Assembly (NCBI RefSeq): GCF_001544835.2
Contig: NZ_FCNX02000001.1
Coordinates: 496,001 to 560,000, forward strand
Direction: 5' to 3'
Source of the DNA: Caballeronia fortuita
GTDB taxonomy: Bacteria; Pseudomonadota; Gammaproteobacteria; Burkholderiales; Burkholderiaceae
Length of the DNA stretch: 64,000 nucleotides
In this document: piece by piece, positions 9,085 to 17,079 of the stretch
How positions within the stretch are numbered: the stretch's first letter is position 1
Layout: each line of letters begins with the position of its first letter
Translations under genes and position numbers: made by a program
The notes under the pieces: generated by a model
Seen by the model: only the letters and a program-made list of their open reading frames with translations
The model's database searches: none
What the model was told of the DNA's origin: nothing

Positions 9085-9357
9085 TTAGTCACCGAATGGG
9101 TCGGTAGCGGATTTTGATTCGGTGCTCAGGTTGTACTCAGCGCGTACAGCCTTAAGTACACCATCGATGTCGCGCTCGAAGCCGACCGCATTTCCAAAAT
9201 GCGCCATGTTCCAGTTACATCCCGTTTTATCGGGCTCCTGCAATTGGGGCCGCGGAACTCGAATCTTTACGCCGTCTTCAACGATTTCCTGTAGCCGATG
9301 GATTCGTCGGTCAACTTCTTGCTGAAGTCGAGACGCATTGAGTGTTTTGCGTATCAT
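9085..9357 (-). CDS. Hypothetical protein, last gene of the SRAP operon
   Basis: A 90-residue protein starting MIRKTLNASRLQQEVDRRIH with AGGAG six to seven bases upstream. It has an amphipathic helix, then a segment with GCNWNMAHFGN. No family is recognised. It lies 59 bases after the SRAP gene in the same direction, so it may be cotranscribed with the DNA-damage genes. Confidence 0.65.
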   Translation of the reverse strand: MIRKTLNASRLQQEVDRRIHRLQEIVEDGVKIRVPRPQLQEPDKTGCNWNMAHFGNAVGFERDIDGVLKAVRAEYNLSTESKSATDPFGD

Positions 9358-9416
9358 TCGACGCTCCTTCTCTCGCGACGCTCCGTTCCACCGAGCTATG
9401 CTCGAGCAGCCGACCG

Positions 9417-10376
9417 TTACGCCGCAAGTCGATGCTCGTAGTATGGTCGGTCTCTATCATCAAGGATGGCATACATCGCATTCAAATTGGACTGGCTGGG
9501 ATTAAGCCACGCTTCGATATTTTCGACTTTGATGGGCACGATGCATCGGTCGTGGCCAGCAGCCTCGACTTCGGGCGGTGGCGCGTCCGTGATTGCGGCG
9601 AAGGACAGCAGGTCGGGCTGCCCTGGCGCGGTCCATCTGGACCAGAGGCATGCAACATGCATCAACTGGCCGTTGCTCGGGCGAAACTCAAGGACGACGT
9701 TCTCATCTCGGTCATGCGTCTCAAGCAGCGTGTTCTCGTACTTCGCCTTTTTGACATTCTCGTAGAAGACGTCCACTAGCATCACGCCATGTGTGTAGCC
9801 GAAACAGGGTTTCCAGAAGCCTTCGAGATTATCGCGCCGTGCGTTATAAGTCCCCGGGTACTTCACATCGTAGTTCGCCGGCTTACCTGCTACTCGGCAT
9901 TGGTACCGCATCGGCTTGACCACATATTTCCCGTTCTCCATCACAAGCACGGGCGCGTAAGAGCCGGGGAAGATGCGTGAGTCGCGAGGTTCGGGCCCGG
10001 TCCGATTGATGTCCTCGAGTCGGCGTAGGGAGGCCTCGATTTTGGCGGTCGCAATGCGCACGCTCTCGGTGGCCGCCTTCGTAACCTTCGACTTCAATGT
10101 GCGCTCGGCGTCCGCAAGGCGGGTTCGCTGCTTGAATAGCTCCTGCTCAAGCTTCGTCGTCTGGTCTGTGTTGTACCGGTCGATTAACGCTTTTATCTCG
10201 CTCTCGGCATCAGTCTGCGGTTCGCGAAACGCGTCGTCGACCGCTTTGGGAATCTTCGCCTTGCTGCCCTCGGCCCGCTCGAAGTACAGGCGCGCGAATT
10301 CCTCGATGTCCATGTGTGCACCGAAAGTTCTCACATACCTGCGATAGTCCGCCTGAATTTGGGCCGAGTAGCACAT
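9417..10376 (-). CDS. SRAP-family (YedK/HMCES-like) protein with coiled-coil insertion
   Basis: A 319-residue protein whose start at ATG 10376 gives MCYSAQIQADY, so after Met removal Cys2 becomes N-terminal as required in SRAP proteins. Those proteins crosslink covalently to abasic sites in single-stranded DNA and shield them. Other SRAP landmarks are visible: an Asn in YNARRDN (N75-like in YedK), a Glu in VFYENV (E105-like) and a His in AGHDRCIVPI (H160-like). Residues about 20-125 form a charged helical or coiled-coil insert absent from the roughly 220-residue YedK. It belongs to a leftward four-gene run that diverges from the SOS-type imuA operon. Confidence 0.82.
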   Translation of the reverse strand: MCYSAQIQADYRRYVRTFGAHMDIEEFARLYFERAEGSKAKIPKAVDDAFREPQTDAESEIKALIDRYNTDQTTKLEQELFKQRTRLADAERTLKSKVTKAATESVRIATAKIEASLRRLEDINRTGPEPRDSRIFPGSYAPVLVMENGKYVVKPMRYQCRVAGKPANYDVKYPGTYNARRDNLEGFWKPCFGYTHGVMLVDVFYENVKKAKYENTLLETHDRDENVVLEFRPSNGQLMHVACLWSRWTAPGQPDLLSFAAITDAPPPEVEAAGHDRCIVPIKVENIEAWLNPSQSNLNAMYAILDDRDRPYYEHRLAA

Positions 10377-10414
10377 GCGTTGCCTTCTTTTGGTCGATTG
10401 ATTGGCTGACCGGC

Positions 10415-10759
10415 TCAGAGAGATTGCTTGCACAGTTTCATCATCTTCTGAACCACCGAGCTAGCGTGATTAAGCTTCATTTCGCCAGTGAACAGCACCT
10501 GCACGTCGCTCTGCCGTACCGCGATGCCAGCGGCCTTCAACTCGCGCTTGGCAATCTTCATCGCAAGCTGGCCCAGCAGCACTCGGTTAAGCCAATGCAT
10601 CGATACGCCGCTTCTCGCCAGCCAAAGTCGACTGCTCTCAACGACATGGTCAATGCGCCATTCGCGCGTCAGTGTGTGCGACGCAGCGACGGTTGCCACC
10701 AGGAAGCACAGCAAATCGGCGCGTGCGCCCGGCACTTCGTCTATATCAGGTTTATCCAT
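10415..10759 (-). CDS. Hypothetical protein of the SRAP operon
   Basis: A 114-residue helical protein (MDKPDIDEVPGARADLLCFL). The upstream gene overlaps its start by 8 bases, suggesting translational coupling, and the SRAP gene begins 38 bases after its stop. No family is recognised. The context suggests a role linked to damage tolerance, which is inference only. Confidence 0.6.
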   Translation of the reverse strand: MDKPDIDEVPGARADLLCFLVATVAASHTLTREWRIDHVVESSRLWLARSGVSMHWLNRVLLGQLAMKIAKRELKAAGIAVRQSDVQVLFTGEMKLNHASSVVQKMMKLCKQSL

Positions 10760-11051
10760 TCCGTGGGTCCCGTTTGTTCTCCTTGCTCGAACTTCGGTCC
10801 TCCGCGCTGACTACACCGCGTTGTCGTTCCGACGCAAGAACCGTCGCACCCCTCGCAATGATGGCGGTCTCGGATGCCGCCATCGACCCTCCATCGGTTG
10901 TCGTCCTTAATCGAACTCGTACCAACGATGCGCCCGTTCTCTTGCGAGAAGAATGTCGGCTCAACAGCTTGCCGCGTGCCACAGTTCCGGCGATGGCCGC
11001 GTTGCCAGAGGCTTCGCCCAGCCATGCGACGAATTCGGCGACCTCAGGCAT
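10752..11051 (-). CDS. Hypothetical protein, first gene of the SRAP operon
   Basis: A 99-residue protein. ATG 11051 (MPEVAEFVAWLGEASGN) is supported by a strong GGAGGT five to six bases upstream; the longer start at 11078 has none. The N-terminal 30 residues are helical and the C-terminal half is Arg/Ser-rich and probably disordered. It overlaps the next gene by 8 bases. Its start is 117 bases from the divergent imuA start, with a LexA-type box between them. Confidence 0.6.
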   Translation of the reverse strand: MPEVAEFVAWLGEASGNAAIAGTVARGKLLSRHSSRKRTGASLVRVRLRTTTDGGSMAASETAIIARGATVLASERQRGVVSAEDRSSSKENKRDPRNG

Positions 11052-11137
11052 AGGGTACCTCCGTACAAGCATAGCCATTCGACTTCCCAGTAGCGACTAA
11101 AAAGGGGCAATTCACTGCTTCGCTTTTTGCGTTACGA

Positions 11138-11157
11138 TACTGTACATCCATACAGTG
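11138..11157. promoter_or_regulatory. LexA (SOS) box
   Basis: TACTGT-ACATCCAT-ACAGTG contains a perfect CTGT-N8-ACAG core (11140-11155), the standard gamma/betaproteobacterial LexA operator. It lies 11 bases before the imuA ATG at 11168 and about 90 bases before the divergent SRAP operon, so it should repress imuA-imuB-dnaE2 and could also affect the leftward genes. Confidence 0.85.
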
Positions 11158-11167
11158 TTTTAGCAAG

Positions 11168-11881
11168 ATGGCCGCTCTACCTCAACACATCGAGTCGATT
11201 CATCCGAGCCTTTGGCGCGGGTCTCAGCTCGCCCGCGCGTACGGCAAGACGGTCGACACCGGATATGCCGCGCTGTTGGCCGAGTTGCCGGGCGGAGGCT
11301 GGCCGCTCGGCGCGTTGGTGGAACTGCTTGTCCAGCAGCCAGGGACTGGCGAGATGCGGCTGTTGAAGCCGGCTCTCCTCGAACGCAGTACGCGCCCCAT
11401 CGTGCTGCTGCAGGCGCCGCACGCTCCAAACGCGTTGGCGTTCTCGTATCTCGGTTTGCCGTTGAACAAGGTGTTGAGATTGCAGGCGCCCAAGACGGCG
11501 GACGCCCTCTGGTGCGCCGAACGCGTGCTGCAAGCCAAGAGCTGCGGTGCCCTGGTGTTCTGGCAGCAGCACATCCGGGCTGAAGCGCTTCGACGTCTTC
11601 ACCTAGCTGCCCAAGCGACCGAAACCTTGCTCGTGCTTATCCGGCCATTGGCGAGCGCGCAAGACGCATCGCCGGCAACGCTGCGGCTGGGGGTGAGACC
11701 CGCTGATGGCGGCCTCGTCGTTGACGTGGTGAAGCGACGAGGCCCAACCAAGACTGAAAAGCTATCCATCGCACTCCAACCATCGCCGATTCTCTTGAGC
11801 CCTTATGGCCGTGTTCGTCGCCATCTTCCTGCCCCGGCTTTCGCTGGAGGTGTTCCGTCCGAGGTGGTCGCCTCCGACTGA
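11168..11881 (+). CDS. imuA: ImuA, translesion synthesis accessory protein
   Basis: A 237-residue RecA/SulA-related protein, first gene of the imuA-imuB-dnaE2 mutasome. It carries the family segments HPSLWRGSQLARAYG, LPGGGWPLGALVELL and FWQQHIRAEALRRLHLA. It is thought to help assemble ImuB and DnaE2 at damaged templates in the cytoplasm. The gene follows a LexA box and overlaps imuB by 77 bases, so their translation is coupled. A second ImuA lies at 5012. Confidence 0.93.
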   Translation: MAALPQHIESIHPSLWRGSQLARAYGKTVDTGYAALLAELPGGGWPLGALVELLVQQPGTGEMRLLKPALLERSTRPIVLLQAPHAPNALAFSYLGLPLNKVLRLQAPKTADALWCAERVLQAKSCGALVFWQQHIRAEALRRLHLAAQATETLLVLIRPLASAQDASPATLRLGVRPADGGLVVDVVKRRGPTKTEKLSIALQPSPILLSPYGRVRRHLPAPAFAGGVPSEVVASD

Positions 11882-13268
11882 ACACGGGTGTGCGGTGCTT
11901 GAACGCGACAAGGTAATTGTGATGGATGCGGCGGCACGAGAAGCAGGCGTTCTACCGGGGATGAAACGAGGCGGGGTGACGACGCTCGCCCCGGATGCGG
12001 CGGTGTACGACCGGAGCGTCCCGCTCGAGGCGGAGATGCAGCGCGCAGTCGCCTTCGGCCTGTTGCGCTTCTCCCCACAGGTCGCGCTATGCGACGAACA
12101 AACCATCGTCATGGACGTGACCGCCAGCCTGCGACTCTTTGGCGGCATTCGAAGCGTCTGCTCGCAAATCCGACGCGTCGTGAAGTCGATAGGCGTAACG
12201 GTTCGCATGAGCGTGGCGCCGACCGGGCAAGGCGCCTGGCTGCTTGCCAAACGCGGCCGTTGCCGCGTAGTCAAGATGCGCTCGCTCGAGCGGCATCTTG
12301 ACTCGTTACCGTTTATGGTCGTACAGGAAGTCCGCGCATTCGCTGACTGGTTTCACGGTCTCGGCTGCCGAGCGTTGAGCGACATCCGGCGCCTGCCGCG
12401 CGCTGGACTGAAGAAGAGGTGTGGTGTGGATTTGTTGGATTCTCTCGACCGTGCTTATGGTCTGTCACCGGAGCTATATGAATGGCTCGAGGTCCCGCCA
12501 AACTTCAGCGCGCGCACCGAGCTTCCGGACCGTGTCGAGCATGCCGAAGCGGTGCTGTTCTCCGCACGTCGGCTTATCGTGCAGCTTTGCGGCTGGTTGA
12601 GCGCGCATCAGCTTGCGCTCACGCATGCGACGGTGTCGCTTGAACACGAGCGCGGTCGCCAGGCGGTCGAACCGACCATTCTCGAAATTGCGCTCGCAGA
12701 GCCAACGTGGCACGAAGAGCATCTCGTTCGTTTGCTGAAAGAACGGCTCGGTCGCACGGAGTTACAGGCGGCAGTTATCGCCGTGCGCTTGACCTCGTCG
12801 AAGGTTCAACCCGCCGAGCCGCCGTCGGAGGACCTATTCCCCGACCCGGGCGGTTCGGCGGAAGACCATAACCGCCTCCTTGAACTGCTAGTCGCAAGAC
12901 TGGGTGCTGAGAACGTACTGCGCCCGGCGCCGACGTCCGACCACCGGCCCGAGCTCGCGAACCGATGGGTGTCCGTCCAGGACGACGCAAAGTTGTCGGT
13001 GCCGCCCGAAGGGTTGCCACGTCCAACATGGCTGCTCGAGGAGCCGCTTCGCTTGATGATGAAGAACCATCGTCCGTTCTACGGTTCTCCGCTTAAGCTC
13101 GTCTCGACGGGTGAACGCATCGAAGCGGGTTGGCATGACGGCGAGTTGGTCACGCGCGACTACTATGTCGCTGAGGCGAGCGACAAGAGCTGTTACTGGA
13201 TATACCGCGAGCGGCCGAGCGTGAAGACGGAAGAAGTCCGATGGTTCCTCCACGGGCTGTTCGGATAA
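11805..13268 (+). CDS. imuB: ImuB, catalytically inactive Y-family polymerase homologue
   Basis: A 487-residue protein starting MAVFVAIFLPRLSLEVF. Y-family polymerases have an acidic metal-binding residue in this first strand, but here it is missing, as is typical of ImuB. The family segments IVMDVTASLRLFGG, VAPTGQGAWLLA and VEHAEAVLFSARRL are present, and SEDLFPDPGGSAED (about residue 343) lies where ImuB proteins carry the beta-clamp contact. ImuB is the hub linking ImuA, the clamp and DnaE2. It overlaps imuA by 77 bases and stops 12 bases before dnaE2. Expression should be SOS-induced through the box at 11138. Confidence 0.92.
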   Translation: MAVFVAIFLPRLSLEVFRPRWSPPTEHGCAVLERDKVIVMDAAAREAGVLPGMKRGGVTTLAPDAAVYDRSVPLEAEMQRAVAFGLLRFSPQVALCDEQTIVMDVTASLRLFGGIRSVCSQIRRVVKSIGVTVRMSVAPTGQGAWLLAKRGRCRVVKMRSLERHLDSLPFMVVQEVRAFADWFHGLGCRALSDIRRLPRAGLKKRCGVDLLDSLDRAYGLSPELYEWLEVPPNFSARTELPDRVEHAEAVLFSARRLIVQLCGWLSAHQLALTHATVSLEHERGRQAVEPTILEIALAEPTWHEEHLVRLLKERLGRTELQAAVIAVRLTSSKVQPAEPPSEDLFPDPGGSAEDHNRLLELLVARLGAENVLRPAPTSDHRPELANRWVSVQDDAKLSVPPEGLPRPTWLLEEPLRLMMKNHRPFYGSPLKLVSTGERIEAGWHDGELVTRDYYVAEASDKSCYWIYRERPSVKTEEVRWFLHGLFG

Positions 13269-13280
13269 GCAGGTGTCGTC

Positions 13281-16200
13281 GTGGACTTCCCCTCGTCGGC
13301 GTTGCCGGACTACGCGGAGCTATTCGCATTCACCAACTTCTCTTTCCTCCATGGCGCTTCTCACGGCGAGGAATTGGTGCTGCGCGCATCGCAACTCGGC
13401 TACTCTGGGCTCGCCGTTACGGATGAGTGCTCTCTGGCGGGTGTCGTGCGGGCTCATGTACAGGCAAAGGAGGAGAAGCTCCCCCTTATCATCGGGTCGT
13501 TTTTCCGGCTTGTGAATGCAGACAGGAGTCCGGCGTTCGGGCTCATTTTGCTGGCTCAAAACCGCAATGGCTACGGCAACCTCTCCGAACTCATCACGCT
13601 GGGCCGCATGCGGGCAGCCAAGGGCGAGTACCTGCTGACCCCGAATGACATCTCTAGGCCCGAGAGAGAATACGCACATCTGAGAGGCATGCCCGATTGC
13701 CTCGCGATTCTCGTGCCAGATTTCCCCGCAAAGGAAGGCGCGCTTGCTGCTCAGCTTGAGTGGATGAACGATGTCTTTGCCGAGCGGGCGTGGGTCGGTC
13801 TTACGCTGCACCAGCGCGCGATGGACGACATCCACCGCGGTGTGGTCGAGTACATCGCCGACCAGTATCGCGTGCCGGTTGTCGCGACGGGCAACGTCGT
13901 CATGCATGTACGGTCGAGAAAGCCGCTACAAGACACGATGACGGCAATCCGTATTGGGAAGCCCGTTGCCGAGTGCGGTTATGACCTGGCGCCAAACGCA
14001 GAAGGGCATTTGCGCTCGCGGTTGCGGCTGGCGAATCTCTATCCACCGCATACGCTGTCCGAAACGCTCAATATTTTGGAGCGATGCAATTTCTCGTTGG
14101 ACGAGCTTCGATACGAATACCCCGACGAACTCGTCCCCGAGGGGTTCACGCACGAGGCCTACCTGCGCCAAGAGACGTACATCGGCGCACATCGTCGGTT
14201 CCCGTCCGGCATCCCGCACGTGGTGCAGGAGCAGATTGAGCACGAATTGCAGCTCATCCGTGAACTGCAATACGAGGCGTATTTCCTCACCGTCTATGAC
14301 ATCGTCCGCTTCGCTCGCAGTCAGCACATCCTCTGCCAGGGGCGCGGCTCAGCGGCTAACTCCGCGGTCTGCTACTGCCTCGGCGTGACGGAGGTCGACC
14401 CCTCTCGCGGCAACATGTTATTCGAGCGGTTCATTTCGAAAGAACGAGGAGAACCGCCCGACATCGACGTCGACTTCGAGCACCAGCGTCGCGAAGAAGT
14501 CATCCAGTACATCTATGGCAAGTACGGTCGCGACCGCGCTGCAATCGCTGCTGCGGTTTCGACCTATCGTCCAAGAGGCGCGCTGCGTGAGACCGGGAAG
14601 GCGCTCGGCATCGACCCACAAATCGTTGACAAGGTCGCCAAGTCGCATCAGTGGTTCGACCACTCACAGGACCTGCTCCGGCGGTTCGAGGAGTTCGGGC
14701 TCGACCCTTCCAATCCACTTATTGCGATGTGGGCGACGCTGGCCGCGCAGATACTGAATTTCCCACGCCACCTGTCGCAGCACTCTGGTGGCTTTGTCAT
14801 CAGTCGCGGCAAACTCACGCGGCTCGTGCCAGTCGAGAACGCCGCCATGCAAGACCGCAGCGCGATTCAATGGGACAAAGACGACCTCGAGGCGCTTGGC
14901 CTGCTGAAGATAGACGTTCTCGCGCTTGGCATGCTGTCGGCGATTCGGCGCACGCTCGACATCGTGTCCGAGCAGCGCGGCGAGCGTTTCGAGATGCAAG
15001 ACATTCCAGCCGAAGACGAGGCAACGTACGACATGATTTCGCGCGCTGATACTGTGGGCGTATTTCAGATTGAGTCACGTGCTCAGATGAGCATGCTGCC
15101 TCGCATGAAGCCGCGCGAGTTCTATGACCTTGTCATTGAGGTTGCCATCGTGCGTCCAGGTCCTATTCAAGGCGGCGCCGTTCATCCTTATCTGCGACGG
15201 CGCCAAGGCCTCGAGCCGGTGAGCTATCCAAGCGGAGCGTTGAAAGCAGCGCTCGGTAGGACGCTTGGCGTGCCTATCTTCCAAGAGCAGGTCATGCAAG
15301 TCGCCATTCTCGCTGCCGGCTTCACACCGGGCGAGGCGGACCAGCTTCGCCGGGCAATGGCAGCGTGGAAGCGTAAAGGCGGCTTGGACAAATACTATGA
15401 CCGTATCGTTGGCGGCATGCTCAATCGAGGCTACGATAAGGAATTTGCTGAGTCTATCTTCCAGCAGATTCACGGCTTCGGCGAATACGGCTTTCCTGAA
15501 AGCCACGCAGCTAGTTTTGCGCTTCTCGTGTATGCAAGCAGCTGGCTGAAATGTCACGAACCCGCCGCGTTCCTCGCTGCGATGCTCAATAGTCAACCGA
15601 TGGGCTTCTATTCTCCGTCGCAACTGTTGCAAGACGCCACTCGTCACGGCGTGAAGGTCGTTCCGGTTGATGTGACCATTAGCGGGTGGGATTCTGTTCT
15701 CGAAAAGCAAGCTGACGGCTCTGTGGCGGTGCGCCTCGGACTCTCCCTTATGAAAGGCATGAAGGATGGTGCGGCAGAACGCATTGAGGCAGCGCGAGCC
15801 GTGAAGCAATTCTCGAGCGTCAGCGACCTTGCAAGGCGTGCGCAACTGGACCGGCGTGACCTGCAGGTGCTGGCCGCAGCAAATGCACTCTCGTCGCTCG
15901 CCGGGAACCGGCGCGAGGCGCTTTGGCAATCAGTCGCTGCAGTGCCGGACCGCGACATTCTTGCCGAAGCGCGCATTGATGATGAGACCCCGGTGCTTGG
16001 TGCGCCGTCGGAGGCCGAGAACATCGTCGCTGACTACAATTCGACAGGACTCACGCTCGGGCGTCACCCACTCTCGCTGCTTCGCTCAACTTTGCTCGAG
16101 CAGCGGTTAATGCCGGCCTCAACCTTGATGACCTACCGGAACGGTCGGCTTGCCCGTGCCTGCGGCCTGGTTACTGTTCGTCAAAGGCCCGGTACCGCGA

Positions 16201-16427
16201 AAGGCGTCATGTTCGTCACGATTGAAGATGAGACGGGCAATGTGAACGTCATCATCTGGCCGTCGCTTCTCGAGCGTCAGCGGCGAGAAGCGCTTGGTGC
16301 TGCATTGCTGGGGGTGTACGGCACTTGGCAGTGTGAAGGTGAAGTCCGACACCTCGTCGCGCAGCGGCTCGTCGACATGTCTCATCTGCTCGGCGGTTTG
16401 AATACGGTGAGCCGCAACTTTTGCTGA
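13281..16427 (+). CDS. dnaE2: DnaE2, error-prone DNA polymerase III alpha subunit
   Basis: A 1048-residue C-family polymerase, normal length for DnaE2. Order: PHP domain (about 8-280, starting YAELFAFTNFSFLHGASHG), palm and active-site region with CQGRGSAANSAVCYCLGV and the catalytic acids in PPDIDVDFEHQRR (about 394-406), fingers and helix-hairpin-helix region (FGEYGFPESHAASFALLVYA), and a C-terminal OB domain (MFVTIEDETGNVNVIIWP). It performs mutagenic synthesis past lesions together with ImuA and ImuB. It starts at GTG 13281, 12 bases after imuB, completing the SOS cassette. Confidence 0.95.
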   Translation: MDFPSSALPDYAELFAFTNFSFLHGASHGEELVLRASQLGYSGLAVTDECSLAGVVRAHVQAKEEKLPLIIGSFFRLVNADRSPAFGLILLAQNRNGYGNLSELITLGRMRAAKGEYLLTPNDISRPEREYAHLRGMPDCLAILVPDFPAKEGALAAQLEWMNDVFAERAWVGLTLHQRAMDDIHRGVVEYIADQYRVPVVATGNVVMHVRSRKPLQDTMTAIRIGKPVAECGYDLAPNAEGHLRSRLRLANLYPPHTLSETLNILERCNFSLDELRYEYPDELVPEGFTHEAYLRQETYIGAHRRFPSGIPHVVQEQIEHELQLIRELQYEAYFLTVYDIVRFARSQHILCQGRGSAANSAVCYCLGVTEVDPSRGNMLFERFISKERGEPPDIDVDFEHQRREEVIQYIYGKYGRDRAAIAAAVSTYRPRGALRETGKALGIDPQIVDKVAKSHQWFDHSQDLLRRFEEFGLDPSNPLIAMWATLAAQILNFPRHLSQHSGGFVISRGKLTRLVPVENAAMQDRSAIQWDKDDLEALGLLKIDVLALGMLSAIRRTLDIVSEQRGERFEMQDIPAEDEATYDMISRADTVGVFQIESRAQMSMLPRMKPREFYDLVIEVAIVRPGPIQGGAVHPYLRRRQGLEPVSYPSGALKAALGRTLGVPIFQEQVMQVAILAAGFTPGEADQLRRAMAAWKRKGGLDKYYDRIVGGMLNRGYDKEFAESIFQQIHGFGEYGFPESHAASFALLVYASSWLKCHEPAAFLAAMLNSQPMGFYSPSQLLQDATRHGVKVVPVDVTISGWDSVLEKQADGSVAVRLGLSLMKGMKDGAAERIEAARAVKQFSSVSDLARRAQLDRRDLQVLAAANALSSLAGNRREALWQSVAAVPDRDILAEARIDDETPVLGAPSEAENIVADYNSTGLTLGRHPLSLLRSTLLEQRLMPASTLMTYRNGRLARACGLVTVRQRPGTAKGVMFVTIEDETGNVNVIIWPSLLERQRREALGAALLGVYGTWQCEGEVRHLVAQRLVDMSHLLGGLNTVSRNFC

Positions 16428-16531
16428 AACGTCCAAGGTCCAGGGAGGCGCTGCGCCGACGACCCGCAGCTCAAAGCAAAGGAACATCGCTTGCTATTTG
16501 GCTCAGTTGTTACCTCAACTTGAAGACAAAT

Positions 16532-16753
16532 ATGGCTGGCGACACTGCGTACAAGCCGCGCGAGATTGTGAAGGTTTCCGGCATCTACTCAGTCGTTCAC
16601 GATGACGGCAAGGATACGTTCGAAGTGACATGCGTGGAGGGCGAGCACTTCCCGCCGACGCGACGTGGCAAGGGAGCGCATTTCGAACTGAAGTACGCTG
16701 CGACGCATTCGCACAAGCATGACGCGCTGAAAGGCACGGAGGGGCGCAACTGA
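16532..16753 (+). CDS. Small YjzC-like protein
   Basis: A 73-residue protein (MAGDTAYKPREIVKVSGIYS). The pattern KPxxxVxxSGIYxVVHD, then FEVTC, then HFPPTRRGKGAHFEL resembles the small YjzC-type family of unknown function; the family name is from memory. It lies about 100 bases after dnaE2. A broken copy of its C-terminal half is present at 34624. No role is known. Confidence 0.6.
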   Translation: MAGDTAYKPREIVKVSGIYSVVHDDGKDTFEVTCVEGEHFPPTRRGKGAHFELKYAATHSHKHDALKGTEGRN

Positions 16754-16816
16754 AGTAAAGCCAGCCTCTCTGTCTTCCATGTGGTTCTTAGCCTTGCTCG
16801 GGGCGTGTAGAGCGAA

Positions 16817-17035
16817 ATGAACTGCGAGACTGACGAGGCACGAGCCATCGCGCGCATTGCAGACGCAGCTCGTGAGGTATTGTCAGCATCAGAGTCGCTG
16901 GAGGCGTTTGTCAAGACGTCGAGCGATGAAAGCACGCGGGCCTTACTTTTGGCTCGTCTGACCGCTGCTGTAGATGAGCTGCAAACAGCGCGTGACGCGT
17001 TTGACGGACTGCCGACGCAGAACTCCAAAGTCTGA
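16817..17035 (+). CDS. Hypothetical helical protein
   Basis: A 72-residue, acidic, all-helical small protein (MNCETDEARAIARIADAAR). A GAGCGA stretch precedes the ATG. No family is recognised. It is convergent with ligD, 44 bases apart. Confidence 0.55.
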   Translation: MNCETDEARAIARIADAAREVLSASESLEAFVKTSSDESTRALLLARLTAAVDELQTARDAFDGLPTQNSKV

Positions 17036-17079
17036 GCGCATCGCCGATTCCCTCGCCATAGTTGACCTACGGCGTTGAT

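Noticed and set aside
10672-11100. Plus-strand frame of 142 codons across the SRAP operon start
   Set aside because: The minus-strand gene has a strong GGAGGT site and couples to the next gene; the plus frame has no start signal.
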